Source: Lepidonotus clava
Lineage: Eukaryota; Annelida; Polychaeta; Phyllodocida; Polynoidae
Assembly: GCA_936440205.1 (NCBI GenBank)
Contig: OW387134.1
Span: forward strand, 18,268,908 to 18,332,907
DNA length: 64,000 bases
Direction of reading: 5' to 3'
Shown: in pieces, positions 1-12,262 of the stretch
How the letters are laid out: every line of letters begins with the position of its first letter
Position numbering within the stretch: the stretch's first letter is position 1
Translations under genes and position numbers: made by a program
Notes under the pieces: generated by a model
What the model saw: the letters and a program-made list of their open reading frames with translations, nothing else
Told to the model about the DNA's origin: nothing
The model's database searches: none

Positions 1-3000
1 ATACCTGTTGGTAAGGTCCCCAAGGGTAGGAGGAGCATCGTTTTACGGCCTTTCTCACTGCACAATTTTCTAGTGTGAGTTTGCCAGCAAATAAACCCCC
101 TGATCAATTTACAATTCTGTACAATGGCACAGAAGAATTGACCGTCTTCTGCCTGATCGACTCCGCCATGGTTGTTGACGTGTTCCAACCACCGGGGATT
201 ATACTAGCTACTGGCACACCATCGCGCAGTTACTATAGACCTTTTGGATTTAGAAAAACCGATGGGGCTGCTGCTGCAGTAGACCATCATGGAGGTAATG
301 ACTGCACGGCCGTCATACGTGCAGGGCCGGTGGGCGGGGGCGGGGTAATACCAATTACAAATAGCTTTTGATCATGCAGGCAAGATGAGCTCCGCCAACA
401 CAAAGGGAGTAGATTGGATCTCTGTGTATGCACATATGGGTGATAGCGGGGGTGGGAGTGGGTGGGAGCGGCCCCCTGTAATACTACTACTCGGGGAGAG
501 GACGGCGTGTCTTGGCCTTGTCACAGGGAGAATGGGAAGTGTGTGGCTTGGGGGATGGAGAGGGTATAGGGAATGGTTGATGGTGAGAAGGACTATACAC
601 CATGTCAGATCAATAGTCACTCGAGTATACACTATTTGTGTTGTATTCTGAGATATGTCTGTGCTTCTTTCACCGCGAAATGTTTTCCCTGTAGAGTTAT
701 GAATGGGCGTGTCCTTAAACGCCACAACTTATATTCCTTGTAGAACTTAGAAGCGACAATCTTTTATACCTTCAGAGATACTTTTGATATATAGGAAGCT
801 CTGGGAGTATTTGTCTACAGCTATAAACTTAGATTTCTTTTAATATGGTCTGATGATAACACTTAATTGAAATTGAGGTAGAACGGTTTGGTCAGCCTAG
901 AGTGTAACTGTAAGGTGGCCAGGTAAGTAGACCTTAATTGTCACAATAACGTGAAGGTTCTCCTTGGTCTCCCTGGAGGACGGTGACGCACAGGAGGCTG
1001 GATCTTCTAATTATAGTCAGGACTAGCTCAGAGGAAGGTGCCACACCCCAACTGAAGGGAACGCTTGGCAACCACTCAGGGGCTTTTACAGACGTATAAA
1101 GATCTTACTCAAATAGAGGCTGTCGCGTCAGACCAACGAGTCTGTATTGGAGTAGTTTTATGTACACTTATACGTACCCACACAGGTACAATAACAAAGC
1201 TTATATACATGTAACTTAGAATCATTCTAGATTAATAATATCTGATTATAAATCGTTTACTCTTACCACTGATACTTTTTAAAATGTTACTGCCTGTAAG
1301 AAATACTCCTGCATTGAATTTAGCATCCTGCCATAAAATAGGCTTGGTCATAATTAGAGCTGTCGGAAGATCAATGTTACTAATGGACTACATAGCGATA
1401 CCACCAGCACCATAATTGCACTGGATCATGCTTTCTCATGGTCCCACACCTTTTTTTAACGCTATATCTGAGGATCATCTATAAAACACAAAACATCGAT
1501 TTTCTCTTGGGGGGATCTTGATACTGTAAACGCTGATATCAATCAAATGAATATAATTGACAGATTCTTTACTACATCTATATTGGAATTAGAATGGCTG
1601 GAATTGAAGCCTATTTATTACAATCACCGGGGTAATAAGAAAATCAGTTTTGTACTTAATATATATTTAAATGTAATTATGAAGATTTGTTGGGTTACAT
1701 ATCTCTGCTTGTCCAGAAGCCAGTGAGAAACCTGTCATGAAGCGTTGGACCCTTAGGTCACGTCTTCAAACTGGGTTCCGACCTCAGTAGCATCCCCTCC
1801 TGCCTTAGCCATGGTTCCCTCAGTAGCATCCCCTCCTGCCTTAGACTCAGCTAGCTGGCCTTAGTAGCACCCCCTCCCTCCCGCCATCTCCAGCATCGAT
1901 CTGCCGGGGACCTCTACCCCCTGGAGACATGTGCCTCCACGACGGCCAGGCGTGCAGGGGTCATACCACGCCCTACCTCGTCCAAGGTCACCCCGCCGTG
2001 TCAACCGGACAGGGACTGGAGGAGTCAACATCTAGTCCAGTTCATTCATACACCTCATCTTGGGAGTTACCCCGATCAGTATGACATAATGCTACGTATA
2101 GACGTTCTGCAGGTGACCGCTCATTCCTTGACTATGAACTGGACGCCATCTTTATTCTTAATCAGTTGACCACTTCAGAAGTTGTACTTTCTAATGAGTA
2201 TGCATCAAATTGTCCAGGTTCAAAGAATATACGCTGCAATAATATAGCCTAGCACCCATACATCGTATCGTAGGTGCAGAATTATCTGCCAGAATTATCT
2301 GCCTTTTCCATGGACCCCGAGGCCATGGCGATGCTCATCGTCAAAATCTGGCCTTTCCTATAGCTGGCGGATGTATATGAAATAGAGATATTACAAGACG
2401 CACTATAATGCATCGTGTGAAACCGTCACTGTAAACGGTGTCAGGGAAGCAGCGGCTATCCCTACCACTTTAGGTCATCACCAAAGACAAGGGTTTCATA
2501 TTATCATTGAGGTTCACTAGGTGCTTTTTCGTACATTATATAGTCGAAATAACACTTTTTCTATTGGCAAACTCAAAAGTATTTCTAAGCAAATGTAACT
2601 ATATCATATCCAAGCCATCCGCTGACCTAAATGCAGGTGACATATAAACAGGTGATATTACTCATATCACTGCCAAAAAGCAATCCTCTCAAAGTCAAAT
2701 CATTAAATGAACGTCTAAAGAACTACACAAAAGCCATTATACCGGCTTGGAACTATAGGCTGGGTCCGAAATCGTGAATCAATTTCCCATACAAGTTATT
2801 ACAGTAGAGGCATTATGAAGTAGAAGAGAATAACCCGCTCCATATTGGTGGTGGATGGGGTTATGTAAGGCGCTACCTGGCGGTGGGTCGGGGGCCCTCA
2901 TATAAGCTATACCCGAGGTGGACACAGTAGGTGGGTACACACTCGGGCCCCACCACGTGTTGACCACCACCATCCGGTGGGTAAACGCACCAGGCGAATC

Positions 3001-3360
3001 AGGGACCCGCCAGCCGGCTCGACTTGATACTCAAGGCCCACACCCAATGTGTCAAGCTTTCAATCAGTGTGGCACCGGCTCAAAACCTCGGTCAACTTAG
3101 GCTGTTTTCTTGCCCCTTCAATATCGCCATACTGGATAGACCAGTGACGTGTTCGCAGACATGAGCCCCAAAATGACGTCTTGTATCCCCGATATCCAAG
3201 CATGTATTTCCTCATCTCAAGGAAATGGGAAATAACCGACGAGTTGGTGCTGACGAGATATATCATATGTGGGAGAAGTATGGTTCCGCTTAGTTAGAGC
3301 TTTATTACAAAGCAGAATATATTACAAGATCAAGTATGTTAGGTTCTAAAGAACCTAAAA
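1..3360. other. Gene-free stretch
   Basis: I see no exon, RNA gene or transposon here. The base composition is mixed. Open frames of up to 117 codons near 75-725 lack protein-like sequence and lie opposite each other on both strands, so I treat them as chance. The only structure noted is a short direct repeat at 1782-1844. If the PDZ gene continues to the left, this is intron DNA of that gene; otherwise it is intergenic. Confidence 0.5.
1782..1844. repeat. Two-copy direct repeat, 36-base period
   Basis: The 27-base word beginning CCTCAGTAGCATCCCC occurs at 1782-1808 and again at 1818-1844. A weaker third copy begins near 1858 (CCTTAGTAGCACCCCC). This is a small local tandem duplication with no coding content. 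Confidence 0.8.
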
Positions 3361-3369
3361 GCTCCGTCT

Positions 3370-3515
3370 TATCCACTTTGTTAAATAGCTGAGAGGGAGA
3401 GAGAGGGGGGAGGGAGGGGAGGGAGGGAGACAGAGAGAGACAGAGAAAGACAGAGAGACAGGTACAGAGAGACAGAGACAGAGACAGAGAGAGAGAGCGA
3501 GATTGAGCATGGATT
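3370..3515. repeat. Purine (GA/GGGA) microsatellite
   Basis: About 145 bases are almost purely G and A on the plus strand (GAGAGGGAGAGAGAGGGGGG, then GACAGAGA units). This is simple-sequence DNA. The Ser/Leu/Pro-rich frame opposite it is a product of the repeat and not a gene. Confidence 0.9.
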
Positions 3516-3568
3516 GAGAGTCTGAGGTCATTTGTGTGAGGAGATTGTATTGGTAATATGCAAATTTA

Positions 3569-4266
3569 TTCAATATGGCCACCCCCAGTGGGTGATGGGG
3601 GCATTCCCGACCTACTTTCATTCTATTTTAAGAATATTATTATGACATCATCTCGTCAATCTCCAGATACAGACTTATTTATGCTAATTTCTACACTCTC
3701 AAGGCATTTTTTATGACGACAGTCTCAATCTCCAAGCAGATTCTTTACATCAGACATAGTACAGTGTACCCCCCAATTTTTAACACTGACTTCTATGGGA
3801 GTTGGGCCAAGTTAAGACGCCGATATATTGGACTATTGACGTTATCCACTCATCGAAAACGGAGAATGAAAAATTTTCAATTCCCATAGAGATCCTATGT
3901 TAAAACCTACACCCTCTGAAGGACCATATCCCCCTAGCGAGAGACCGAGGAACCAGCAGATTTTCAATATGGCCGCCCCCAGTAGGGGAAAGGGGTATTC
4001 CCGACCTACTTTCGTTCTATTTTTAGAATATCATTATGACATCATCTCGTCACTCTCCAGATACAGGCTTATTTATGTTAATTTCTACACTCTCAAGCCA
4101 TTTCCTATGGGACGCCTTTCAATCTCCATACAGATTCTTCCTTTCAAAAATAGCACGATGTGTCCCCCCGATTTTTAACATTGATTTCTATGAGACTTGG
4201 GCCAAGTTATTACTCCGATGTATCGGACTATCGACGTTATCCACTCATCGAAAACGGAGAATAAAT
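3569..4266. repeat. Diverged tandem duplication, about 0.39 kb period
   Basis: Two direct copies of a roughly 300-base block lie about 393-396 bases apart. Copy 1 is about 3569-3866 and copy 2 about 3962-4264. Shared landmarks are CAATATGGCC(A/G)CCCCCAGT, TCCCGACCTACTTTC, ATTATGACATCATCTCGTCA, TCTACACTCTCAAG, and a shared right end containing TTATCCACTCATCG. By eye they differ at roughly one base in five, so the duplication is old. I recognise no coding sequence or terminal repeats; it may be a satellite-like or degenerate transposon sequence. Confidence 0.85.
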
Positions 4267-4679
4267 GATCTCATTGAATCTATGTCAGGTTCTTGACTTA
4301 GCAGGACTTATTCTGACTTGTTCAGCGTTACACTTGTTGGACCTGCGTAAAAATAGAAACTCGGTCGTAAAGCCTGCAAAAATAAAAACAAGAAAAACAC
4401 ACACACAAGAGGTAACATGAGCAGGACGACGACCGGAAAGCCGAGGGGAGCAGAACGGAGGTCTGAGGGATTAGAGAAGCCATGTGATTATAGGGAGGAA
4501 ATAGTAGCGGAGATTAGTGATCTGCAGAGAACTATACTCTCTGCAGGTGGCGGTAACTGATCCGCCTTCGGTAGGTTGTAGTATGAGAGGAAGTGAACGT
4601 GAACAGAGCGGTGGTAAACCTAGGCAGTGACGTGGGATAGGCTTTGGTGGATTGTTGTCTCGGTGAGCCGCTTGTGGCG

Positions 4680-5337
4680 AGCAGTGGCCGTTTTGTAGCA
4701 AGCAGTGAGTGGCTCATGCTAGATAGTGAGTATCTCGTAGATGATGAGATCGTAATAGGCAACTTGTAGCTGGAGAAGGAGACTCTTAGCGAGTAGTGGG
4801 CAGCCAATAGTGAGCAGGTCGTAGCAAGTATCTTGTAGCAAGGAGTGAGCTGCTCACATCAAACAGTTAGAGGACCGTATTGAGCAGTGGAGAGCTTATA
4901 GTAAGCAGAGGGAAGCGGTATTGAAATGCTCATAGCGAGAAGTAACTAACTCGAAATGGTTTGGTAGCAAGCAGGAAGCAGTCACCCAGTCGTACTGCGC
5001 AGTGAGAAACTTGTATGAAACAGTTCCTAGTGAGCAGTTTGTACCAAGTAGTGGGTTTCCCAAAGTAAGCAGCTCATAATGAGCACTGAACATGCTGCAG
5101 GAAGCAGTGAGTTACTTGTAGCGAGCAGTGCAAGAGAATATCTCGTAGTAAGCATTTTGTAATGAGTAGTGAGCATGCTACAGCAAGCAGTGTGTTACTT
5201 GTTGTGAGCCGTGCACAGGGAACAGCTCTTAGTGAGCAGCTCATAATGAGTAGTGAGCATGTTGCGGCAAGCAGTGAGTTTCTCATATCGAGCAGTGCGC
5301 AGGGAACAGCTCGTAGTGAGCAGCTCACGGGCTGCAA
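4680..5337. repeat. AGCAGTGAG minisatellite with higher-order repeats
   Basis: The region is built from degenerate 20-30-base units around GAGCAGTGAG, CTCGTAG and GTAGCAAGCAGTGAG. Toward the right it forms a longer unit of about 84-90 bases: the blocks near 5164-5247 and 5248-5337 both read GAGTAGTGAGCATG, then GCAAGCAGTG, then a CAGGGAACAGCTC word and GTGAGCAGCTCA. The right side is more regular than the left, which suggests recent expansion there. Open frames on both strands come from the repeat. Confidence 0.85.
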
Positions 5338-5396
5338 TCACTACCTAATTCCCCTGCGTGCTAAACCTTGTCGCCAGTCCGCCGCTGTGCGCAGCC

Positions 5397-5402
5397 TTTA
5401 TT
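5397..5402 (-). terminator. Candidate poly(A) signal AATAAA (minus)
   Basis: On the minus strand AATAAA occurs 51 bases after the TAG stop of the candidate terminal exon at 5453-5569, within TTATTAAAATAAAGGCTGC. That spacing suits a short 3' untranslated region. The hexamer is common in AT-rich DNA, so its value depends on the exon being real. Confidence 0.35.
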
Positions 5403-5452
5403 TTAATAACCAATCGGGCCGCCATATTGGGCATGGGTACAAATAACACCAT

Positions 5453-5569
5453 CTAATAATGTGGCTGCGTCTCCCAGTTAGCACGGGCACAGACGGCGGC
5501 CCAGTACTCGTGGTGGGCCTGAATGTTGCGGGACAGAGGACGGAGATGTTGGTCTAACGGGTATGGATT
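5453..5569 (-). CDS. Candidate terminal exon of an unidentified gene
   Basis: Read on the minus strand, an acceptor-like CCATCCTCAG is followed by 38 codons and a TAG stop. The peptide looks protein-like: it starts NPYPLDQHLRPLSRN, has HHEYWAAVCARANWE in the middle and ends TQPHY. It is rich in Trp, Tyr and His, and many third codon positions are G or C although the flanks are not GC-rich. AATAAA lies 51 bases past the stop. I do not recognise the family. The acceptor would be in phase 0, the phase in which the PDZ exon at 12544-12740 ends, so it could also be an alternative truncating 3' exon of that gene. More simply, it is the last exon of a neighbouring gene whose other exons I did not find. 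Confidence 0.35.
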   Translation of the reverse strand, partial: NPYPLDQHLRPLSRNIQAHHEYWAAVCARANWETQPHY

Positions 5570-7836
5570 CTGAGGATGGCGGTTTACCAACGATACCTTA
5601 TGCTACCATCTGTAAGCCAATCCAACATGTCCTGATTTGATTTGATCCTTAACAATTTAATCAGTACAAATCTTGCTGTTTTCCTATCTCTACTGGTCCT
5701 GTCTGTATAGACTTCTCCGAACACGAAACAATGAAAGGCAAAGTCTAAACCGCTACGTACTCAGTCTTATTGTTTTATATCTGCTTTTAATATACATAAT
5801 ATAGCGACCCTCTATTACAGTAAATATTTTATGGTGCAAGGCTGATTCGCGATGCAAAGTTGGTTTGTGGTGCAAGGCTGATTTGTCATTCTACCTTAGA
5901 CCAATTAGACATACACTCCATCTCAGTCTTGTCTGTGCGGCTTTTCCATTTGGTCTTGTCAATTGCAAAGATTTGTTACAAGAGTGGGTTTTCAGTGAGC
6001 AGTGCCTTAGAGGAGTCTGACAGAAGCCACGGGGCGCCCCAGCCCCACTGCTGAGCCGTGTGAAGTTTTAGTGGAGTGGGCTTATAGCGCCAAGGGGAGG
6101 GGGGCTGGGACACAGGGGCAGTCGGGGGGGGGGGGGGGGTAAAAAGGGTAGTGTCTCTTCCGGGCGCCTGGGGGTGGGAGGCTGAGTTATGTCTTCGTCA
6201 GTTTTATAGAAGCCGCCTGCTTTACCGGGGGGCTGCCACGTTAGATCCCAGACTGTCTGTCGGCAGGGGCAGCTCAAAACGTCTACCGGAAGTCAACTTC
6301 CTACATTTGTATTCCCTTTATATTGATACCTCCTCAAGGTACTGACCTGGTTCTGTAAAGGTCAGCTTCTGGTCGGGGAATAGAGAGGAGGACTAGGAGT
6401 CGGTCTGTCTGCATGACCCACCCCTGGGCTGGTCAATGACCTCACCTTCTCGAGTCTAGGAAGTAATATTCTCCCAGACGTAGTTAGAAAGGAGCCACCT
6501 GTCCTCTCCTCACTTCCTATCTTCCAGCGGAGGTACAGAGCAGAAGTTGGCGAGGGTTGGCCAAGCTAAGACTCAGTTCTCTTGTTAGTTGTATTTTGGC
6601 CTACCTGCAGATTAAATCACGATGCATTGTGGGATATATGTAAAGTCCATTTCCTGTTATAAGCCTTTAACATATTATAATTAGTTATCTATGACATTTT
6701 CCTTTGTTTGAGATCATAAAAAGGTAGAACTAGGTACTTTTTCTTTTTGTTACAGTAAGTACTTCAATTTGTGAAGTTGATTTAAAATATTTTATTGCAT
6801 ATGTTTATATTACCATAAGATACATTATTTCTATTGGTTCCCCTTTTTTTTGTCCACAAAATTTTGCAAAAATTAGCCTGCAGGTGCACAAAATACATAA
6901 AAACTTAGAACTGCGTCTGCATGAAATCTACCGGTACAAGCCACTTATCTATTTATTCTGCAGCTGGTTGCAACATATACCGTCTAGTGGGGTATGTGCT
7001 GCTGCAAGAATCATTACTGGCCTCTGTCGACCATAATCAACGCACGTTTGATATAGGGTGCACTACGAATTTACAGAGAATGTCATACACTGGTGTCCAA
7101 CACCGACAACTTTGTTTAGTTTTATTGGGGTAGGTATTGCCACATACCTTATGTATCGGAATATTAAAATATTCATTGTGTCAATTACAAAAGAAAAAAC
7201 AAATAGTACGCGTTTTTAATGTGCTAAAATAGATGTAATAAAAAGTGTCCATTGTAACAGAGGCTGACACACAGAGAGGAGACCTTCATTATTCAGTCGC
7301 CGGTGTACACCCACAGACATGCAGATTAGAGATGGCCTCGAGTCTGTATGCGCTCTCTCTAATGTGGAGGGGAAGCATTCAGTACACTCAGAGAGGATCT
7401 AGTTTGACTACTGAATGTTTGATGACTTTTTACCTGACGCAGGTAAGTTATTGCGTCCTCCAGTGTCTCTTGTAGGGGTGGGACGATGTGGACCGCTTTC
7501 AATAGGTGAAAGTCAACGTGTATGGTACTTATGTCACGTTATAATGCAATGCTGTGAGCATGAGTGTGCACAAAAGCCCCATTTGCTGTAGGCCCTTTTT
7601 ACCCTGATATTAGTTCCAATCTGAACCATTTTCTTTTGTACTTAAATTAATGTTTGAGGGAAATATTTCTATGCCTTATCGTGGAGGAGTCAACGTTTAT
7701 CATAATTACAGTTGTAAATGAAGTTTTCATGGCTCGAGCAATTCTAAGGTCGCCTTAGAACTGAGGGGAGACCCGCATACAGTGAATAGGCCTTAACTCT
7801 ACAGCATAAAGGTATCGAATTCTACATCAACATTAG

Positions 7837-8058
7837 GACCAATTGTTGAAAATAAAGGAGATACAGACTCTATACGACTGTCACACATATCCTCGTTCTC
7901 ACGATATTATCAACTTAGCTATAAAAATCCCAGGACTCGACATGGTGGAAGCCCTATTACAGGACGTAAACTACTGCGAGGAATTATTGCGATTAGTGCT
8001 GAGCATGCAGAAAATATCCGAGGAGATTAATTGGGAGGGGCGACGGGTACAGAAGTAA
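7837..8058 (+). CDS. Unrecognised 73-codon open frame, weak
   Basis: After a plus-strand ACATTAG (acceptor-like, and in-frame TAG) a frame stays open for 73 codons and ends in TAA. There is no ATG near its start. The peptide is amphipathic and helix-like in its second half (GLDMVEALLQDV, EELLRLVLSMQKIS, EEINWEGRR). No family is recognised and no splice partner was found. It may be a fragment of an old mobile element or chance. Confidence 0.15.
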   Translation, partial: DQLLKIKEIQTLYDCHTYPRSHDIINLAIKIPGLDMVEALLQDVNYCEELLRLVLSMQKISEEINWEGRRVQK

Positions 8059-8071
8059 TTCATCAGTCTGC

Positions 8072-8800
8072 ACCTCCCCCTCTGATAGTGTGCAAGGGAT
8101 ACCGTAAGCACAACAGATTACTGAAGCAATGTCTCACCCTCTGATACTGTGCAACAGATACTGTTAACATTCATATTCAGCCAACTGAAGCCATGTACCA
8201 GGAATGCCTGCTCCTCTGACACCATGCAACAGATACTGTTAACATTCATATTCAGCCAACTGAAGCCATGTACCAGGAATACCTGCTCCTCTGACACCAT
8301 GCAACAGATACTGTTAACATTCATATTCAGCCAACTGAAGCCATGTACCAGGAATACCTGCTCCTCTGACACCATGCAACAGATACTGTTAACATTCATA
8401 TTCAGCCAACTGAAGCCATGTACCAGGAATACCTGCTCCTCTGACACCATGCAACAGATACTGTTAACATTCATATTCAGCCAACTGAAGCCATGTACCA
8501 GAAATGCCTCCCCCTCTGATACCGTGCAACAGTCACTATTAATCTTCATAATCAGCTTACTAATGCCATCTATTAAGAATACCTCACCCTCTGATACTGT
8601 GCAACAGATATTTTAACCTTCATTCTCAGCCTACTGCATGGGCCATAAATATCTCTCCCTCTTTTACTGTGCAATGGATACCGTCAACATTCATAGTTGG
8701 CCTACTGAAGCCATGTACCAGAAATGCCTCGATCCCTGATACTGTGCAACAGATACGTTCAAAATTCATTGTCAGCTTACTGAAGCCATTTACCATAAAT
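8072..8800. repeat. 75-base minisatellite, about ten units
   Basis: The unit runs CTCTGA(C/T)AC, TGCAACAGATACTGTTAAC, ATTCATATTCAGCCAACTGA, AGCCATGTACCAGGAAT. The central copies, 8149-8523, are almost identical. The outer copies (8072-8148 and 8524-8800) are clearly diverged and vary in length. Because 75 is a multiple of three and the unit has stop-free frames on both strands, it yields 155- and 143-codon open frames opposite each other. These are products of the repeat. I see no sign that either is expressed. Confidence 0.95.
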
Positions 8801-10249
8801 GATGCGTTCCATGTTTAAAAGAAAACCAAACTAAATAATATGTAGGGCCTAGTTGATTTTTCAGTGGGTGGTTTCATCTCTTAATCCACATTTACGACCT
8901 GTGTTTTTGAAAGAGAGCACCACATCACAGACAAATCCCTACAAAATTACACCCGCAGTATCATAATGATTCCCAAATAAGGAAGCAACGGATGCAGTTC
9001 TGTCGTTTGGATTTCCGGGAAGTTCACTAATGATGTATTTAATGAAGACAGGAAGAAAACAAATCATCTTATTTACAGTCATCTACCTTTAAGCGTACAG
9101 TGCAGAAGGTAGTCGACTGCCTGAACAAGATGGTTAGAAGTTCCCTGCATGTGTATGACACTTTCAGCCGTGGGCAACTCCATAATCAATGGCCTTTGGG
9201 GGTTTGAGAGGTGAGCTCACCAGGCCGGGATTGGCCTCCAGTAGGCGGGGGGAGGGGAGGTGTAGGCGGATTGTACATAAAGGCCATAGGTCAATGGGAA
9301 GCCAGTGGTCAATTGGAACCAGCACTAGCATGCAGAACAGCAAGCCTTTTATGAACATAGCCCTTCATCTCGTGTGAAATCATCCAATGCACTTATATAC
9401 TTCTAAAACTATGAATATATATCAACGAAAGCTTTGTAAAACAGGGACATAATTGGTTTGTTTACACCCACCTCTGATTGCAAACCCCCTTGACGTCTGA
9501 CAGCGGAGGGTCAATAGCTGTGAGTGTGACGTATGAGTATGAAGCCACAGGGAAGTACAGTAATTATACCAGTGGCCTCAGCATGAGGCTTCAACACTCT
9601 ATTATTAAATACTCCCACGCCGTCACAACACTATATGTGAAGATTTCACACCTCCACAACCAAGGCTTCAGACTCTAATCATATTCCCCAGCGGCTGCAC
9701 GAGTTTGTCTGTGGTTGTGATTGCATCCGGACTGCTGACTAAGGAAACCGTACTCGTTCATAAATCAAGCCATTTTATCTTGAAGCCATATACTACTTAC
9801 AAATACCCAGGGATCAGTGTTCGGCATCGTTTATCATTAAATTGGATGTCAGACCACATGTTGCACATTTATATTGTATGGTAATTAAGACGGATACCTA
9901 TTATTTCATAACACTGCCGCTTGCTGTGATTCCCATTCTATGTACCAACCACTTACAGACAATCTCTTTTCTTAGGAAAATGCCACACTCACAAAAAGAC
10001 CTCCCCGTCCCAGATGCGCACGGCGAAGTCAATGAATAGTTAATCAAAGCCAATAAACAAGGGGCTTTGTCGAGCAGCTCGCACGGCCTGAGGAGGCAGG
10101 GGAAACAGTATCCAATTCAAGGCTGTAATTACCAATAGCCTGTAGGCAGCAGGCTGTGAGCAGGAGGTGATTCTTTTTAACAGATGTTTTGTAAGCTGAA
10201 CACTGCATCTTCATCGCTACGTCGGCACAGCAATCTGTGTAACGGGGAG

Positions 10250-10610
10250 GGTTGGCTAGCTCTATGCTGTGTTAGTCAGTGTAGCTGAAAGGGTGGGATA
10301 TCCCTTTACTGCGTTAGTCAGAATAACTGGGAAGATTTCTTATTCCTATGCTGTTTCAAAGAGTGTGACTTAGGTCTGGGGCAATGAATGTCTATCCCTA
10401 TGCTGTGTAAATCTATGTAAGTGTGGGGGGTTGGGGATGGTGGGGTATTATCCGTATGTTTTGTTAATCTATGTAAGTTGGGGCTGGGGTGGGGGTGCAG
10501 TGTTATCCCTATGCTGCATTAGTCTATGTAAATGGGGGCCGGGGTGCTGGTGGGTGGGGGTGTTATCCCTATGCTGTGTTAATCTATGGGGCCAGGGGAT
10601 GCTCAGTGTG
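10250..10610. repeat. Degenerate minisatellite, roughly 60-base unit
   Basis: Units carry TATCCCTATGCTGTGTTAAT followed by CTATGTAAGT and a G-rich stretch (GGGGCTGGGGTGGGGGTG). At least five units are seen; the left ones are the most diverged. The plus strand is G-rich and could form G-quadruplexes. There is no coding content. Confidence 0.85.
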
Positions 10611-11065
10611 GCTCTCGGAGATAAACGATACACGCTCAGATCGACCCCTTTTTTAATAGGCCAGCCAACTCAGATTCCACAATAAATCAAAGCTAGCTAC
10701 TGCGAGCTAAATTGATGTCCTAAAATAGTACCACGGGCTTCACAACTTTACGGCTTATCGTATAGTGATAACTCATCAAAGAATGGTAATATTTAACTCA
10801 ACCAGTTGTCATTTGATTATCGTTATCAAACTAGTCTCCACTACTATAAGGACTGCCTCCTGTGATCTCCGTATAAAGGGACGGAGGAATTAATACGCGC
10901 TGAAGGGGAAATTAAGAATGTCCTTGTAGGTAATTTACCCGCCTAATCGGCAGATCAGCTACAATACTGCTAAGAAAAGCGCACTACGGGGAGCGTGATT
11001 TAATAGGGTTAGTTTAATGATGCACCCTTGCCGCACTCATTACTAGGGTGCCGTCCAAAAAACAT

Positions 11066-11143
11066 CCACGAAATTTCGTGGCCCGGTGTTTTTCGTGGCC
11101 ATGATGGAAAATCCTACCAGAAAACATCCACAAAATTTCGTGG
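11066..11143. repeat. Repeated 16-base palindrome CCACGAAATTTCGTGG
   Basis: A perfect palindrome, CCACGAAATTTCGTGG, is at 11066-11081. A near copy, CCACAAAATTTCGTGG, is at 11128-11143, 62 bases on. Both follow AAAACAT, so a block of about 62 bases seems duplicated around the palindrome. It may be a dimeric protein site or part of a small fold-back element. Confidence 0.7.
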
Positions 11144-12104
11144 ACATGAAAGTTCAGTGAGAAATCATACTAGATCATTCACAATATATGATTATTCACA
11201 TAATTTTTTTTAAACATTGTGCTGTCTAAATCGTACCCCGTGTAATACGACCACAAAAGTCGTCCGCAAAGCTTGAATTCGGCCACCCCACCATAATCAT
11301 TTTGGTAAAGATGTCACAGTTATGCTTAGCTATAGGTACAATGACCTATTCTGTAACCACCCCGGGTAATCTGAGTTATTCCATATAGCTGCCCACGCGG
11401 AGCCACCCTGATTCCTGCTCGTCTCACAGTATCCTATTCTCATCAGATGTCACTGTTCTCACGCCCGCTACCATATGCCACTTGGTAAAGGTCATCAAAG
11501 TAAAGGTAAAAACACGTTTCAATATCAGATAGTTGAAATACGCCCTCTGAATTTAGATGTATCAGCATTTCCTAATACTATTAGATTTTGTTCTAAGATT
11601 ATTCTATTCTATGGGTCACCTCATTCGTACGTTTCACCAAGAACCATTATTGCATAACATGTTCCAGAGGCCGGGATACTTGTGAGTTCATAGTCGTATG
11701 CACTGCTTGTTATATATATATATATCTGCCGTTGCCGATGTAGACCTAGCTATTACTTGGCCTAGATTTTAAACCTTAGAACAACAACATTGCAACATAC
11801 CAACTACTTATCAATCACATCTCCTGTTCTCTACTGACACCTTTATAAGAACGTAACTATCGTATCCCATTCACATTGTAACCCTGGACAGGGCTTGACA
11901 AATCGTTTTTACATCTAGTTGCCCTGCTCAGGATCTGAGGTTCCTTTCCAAAATCCTACTGTATAATAGTTTCCCACTGGACAACCAAGGCCCTCAATGT
12001 AGTTTCCCAGTAACGTTTTCTGTTGGCCCTGGCCCATCGGACACCCGATTTGCCAAGCCCCGAGTAACTATTCTAGTAGACCACCGGCTGTTGTGTGTGT
12101 GGCC

Positions 12105-12262
12105 CTGTCTATGGGACCATGCACATTAAAGAACACCTGCCTCGGTAAAAGTGTAGGGGTATGGTCTCTACCTTCTCATAGATTCGATCACCATCACCGC
12201 CCTTGATATGACCCTGGCTGTTAATTAGGGCGTAAAGCAACCAATAACCAACCAACCAACCG
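12105..12262 (+). mobile_element. SINE-like 3' part (tentative)
   Basis: The stretch contains GCACATTAAAGAACACCTG, a B-box-like GATTCGATCACC, then GACCCTGGCTGTTAATTAGG, GCGTAAAGCAACC and an AACCAACCAACC tail. A body ending in GGGCGT(T)AA(A/G)CAA plus a short CAA/CCAA tail is typical of tRNA-derived SINEs in marine invertebrates. This is recalled, not searched. The 5' end is not defined. It is inserted just downstream of the PDZ exon at 12544-12740. Confidence 0.4.

Noticed and set aside
8118-8616. Repetitive 25-residue-period proteins on both strands
   Set aside because: Explained fully by the 75-base minisatellite. Two overlapping antisense repeat proteins are far less likely than a repeat whose unit is a multiple of three.
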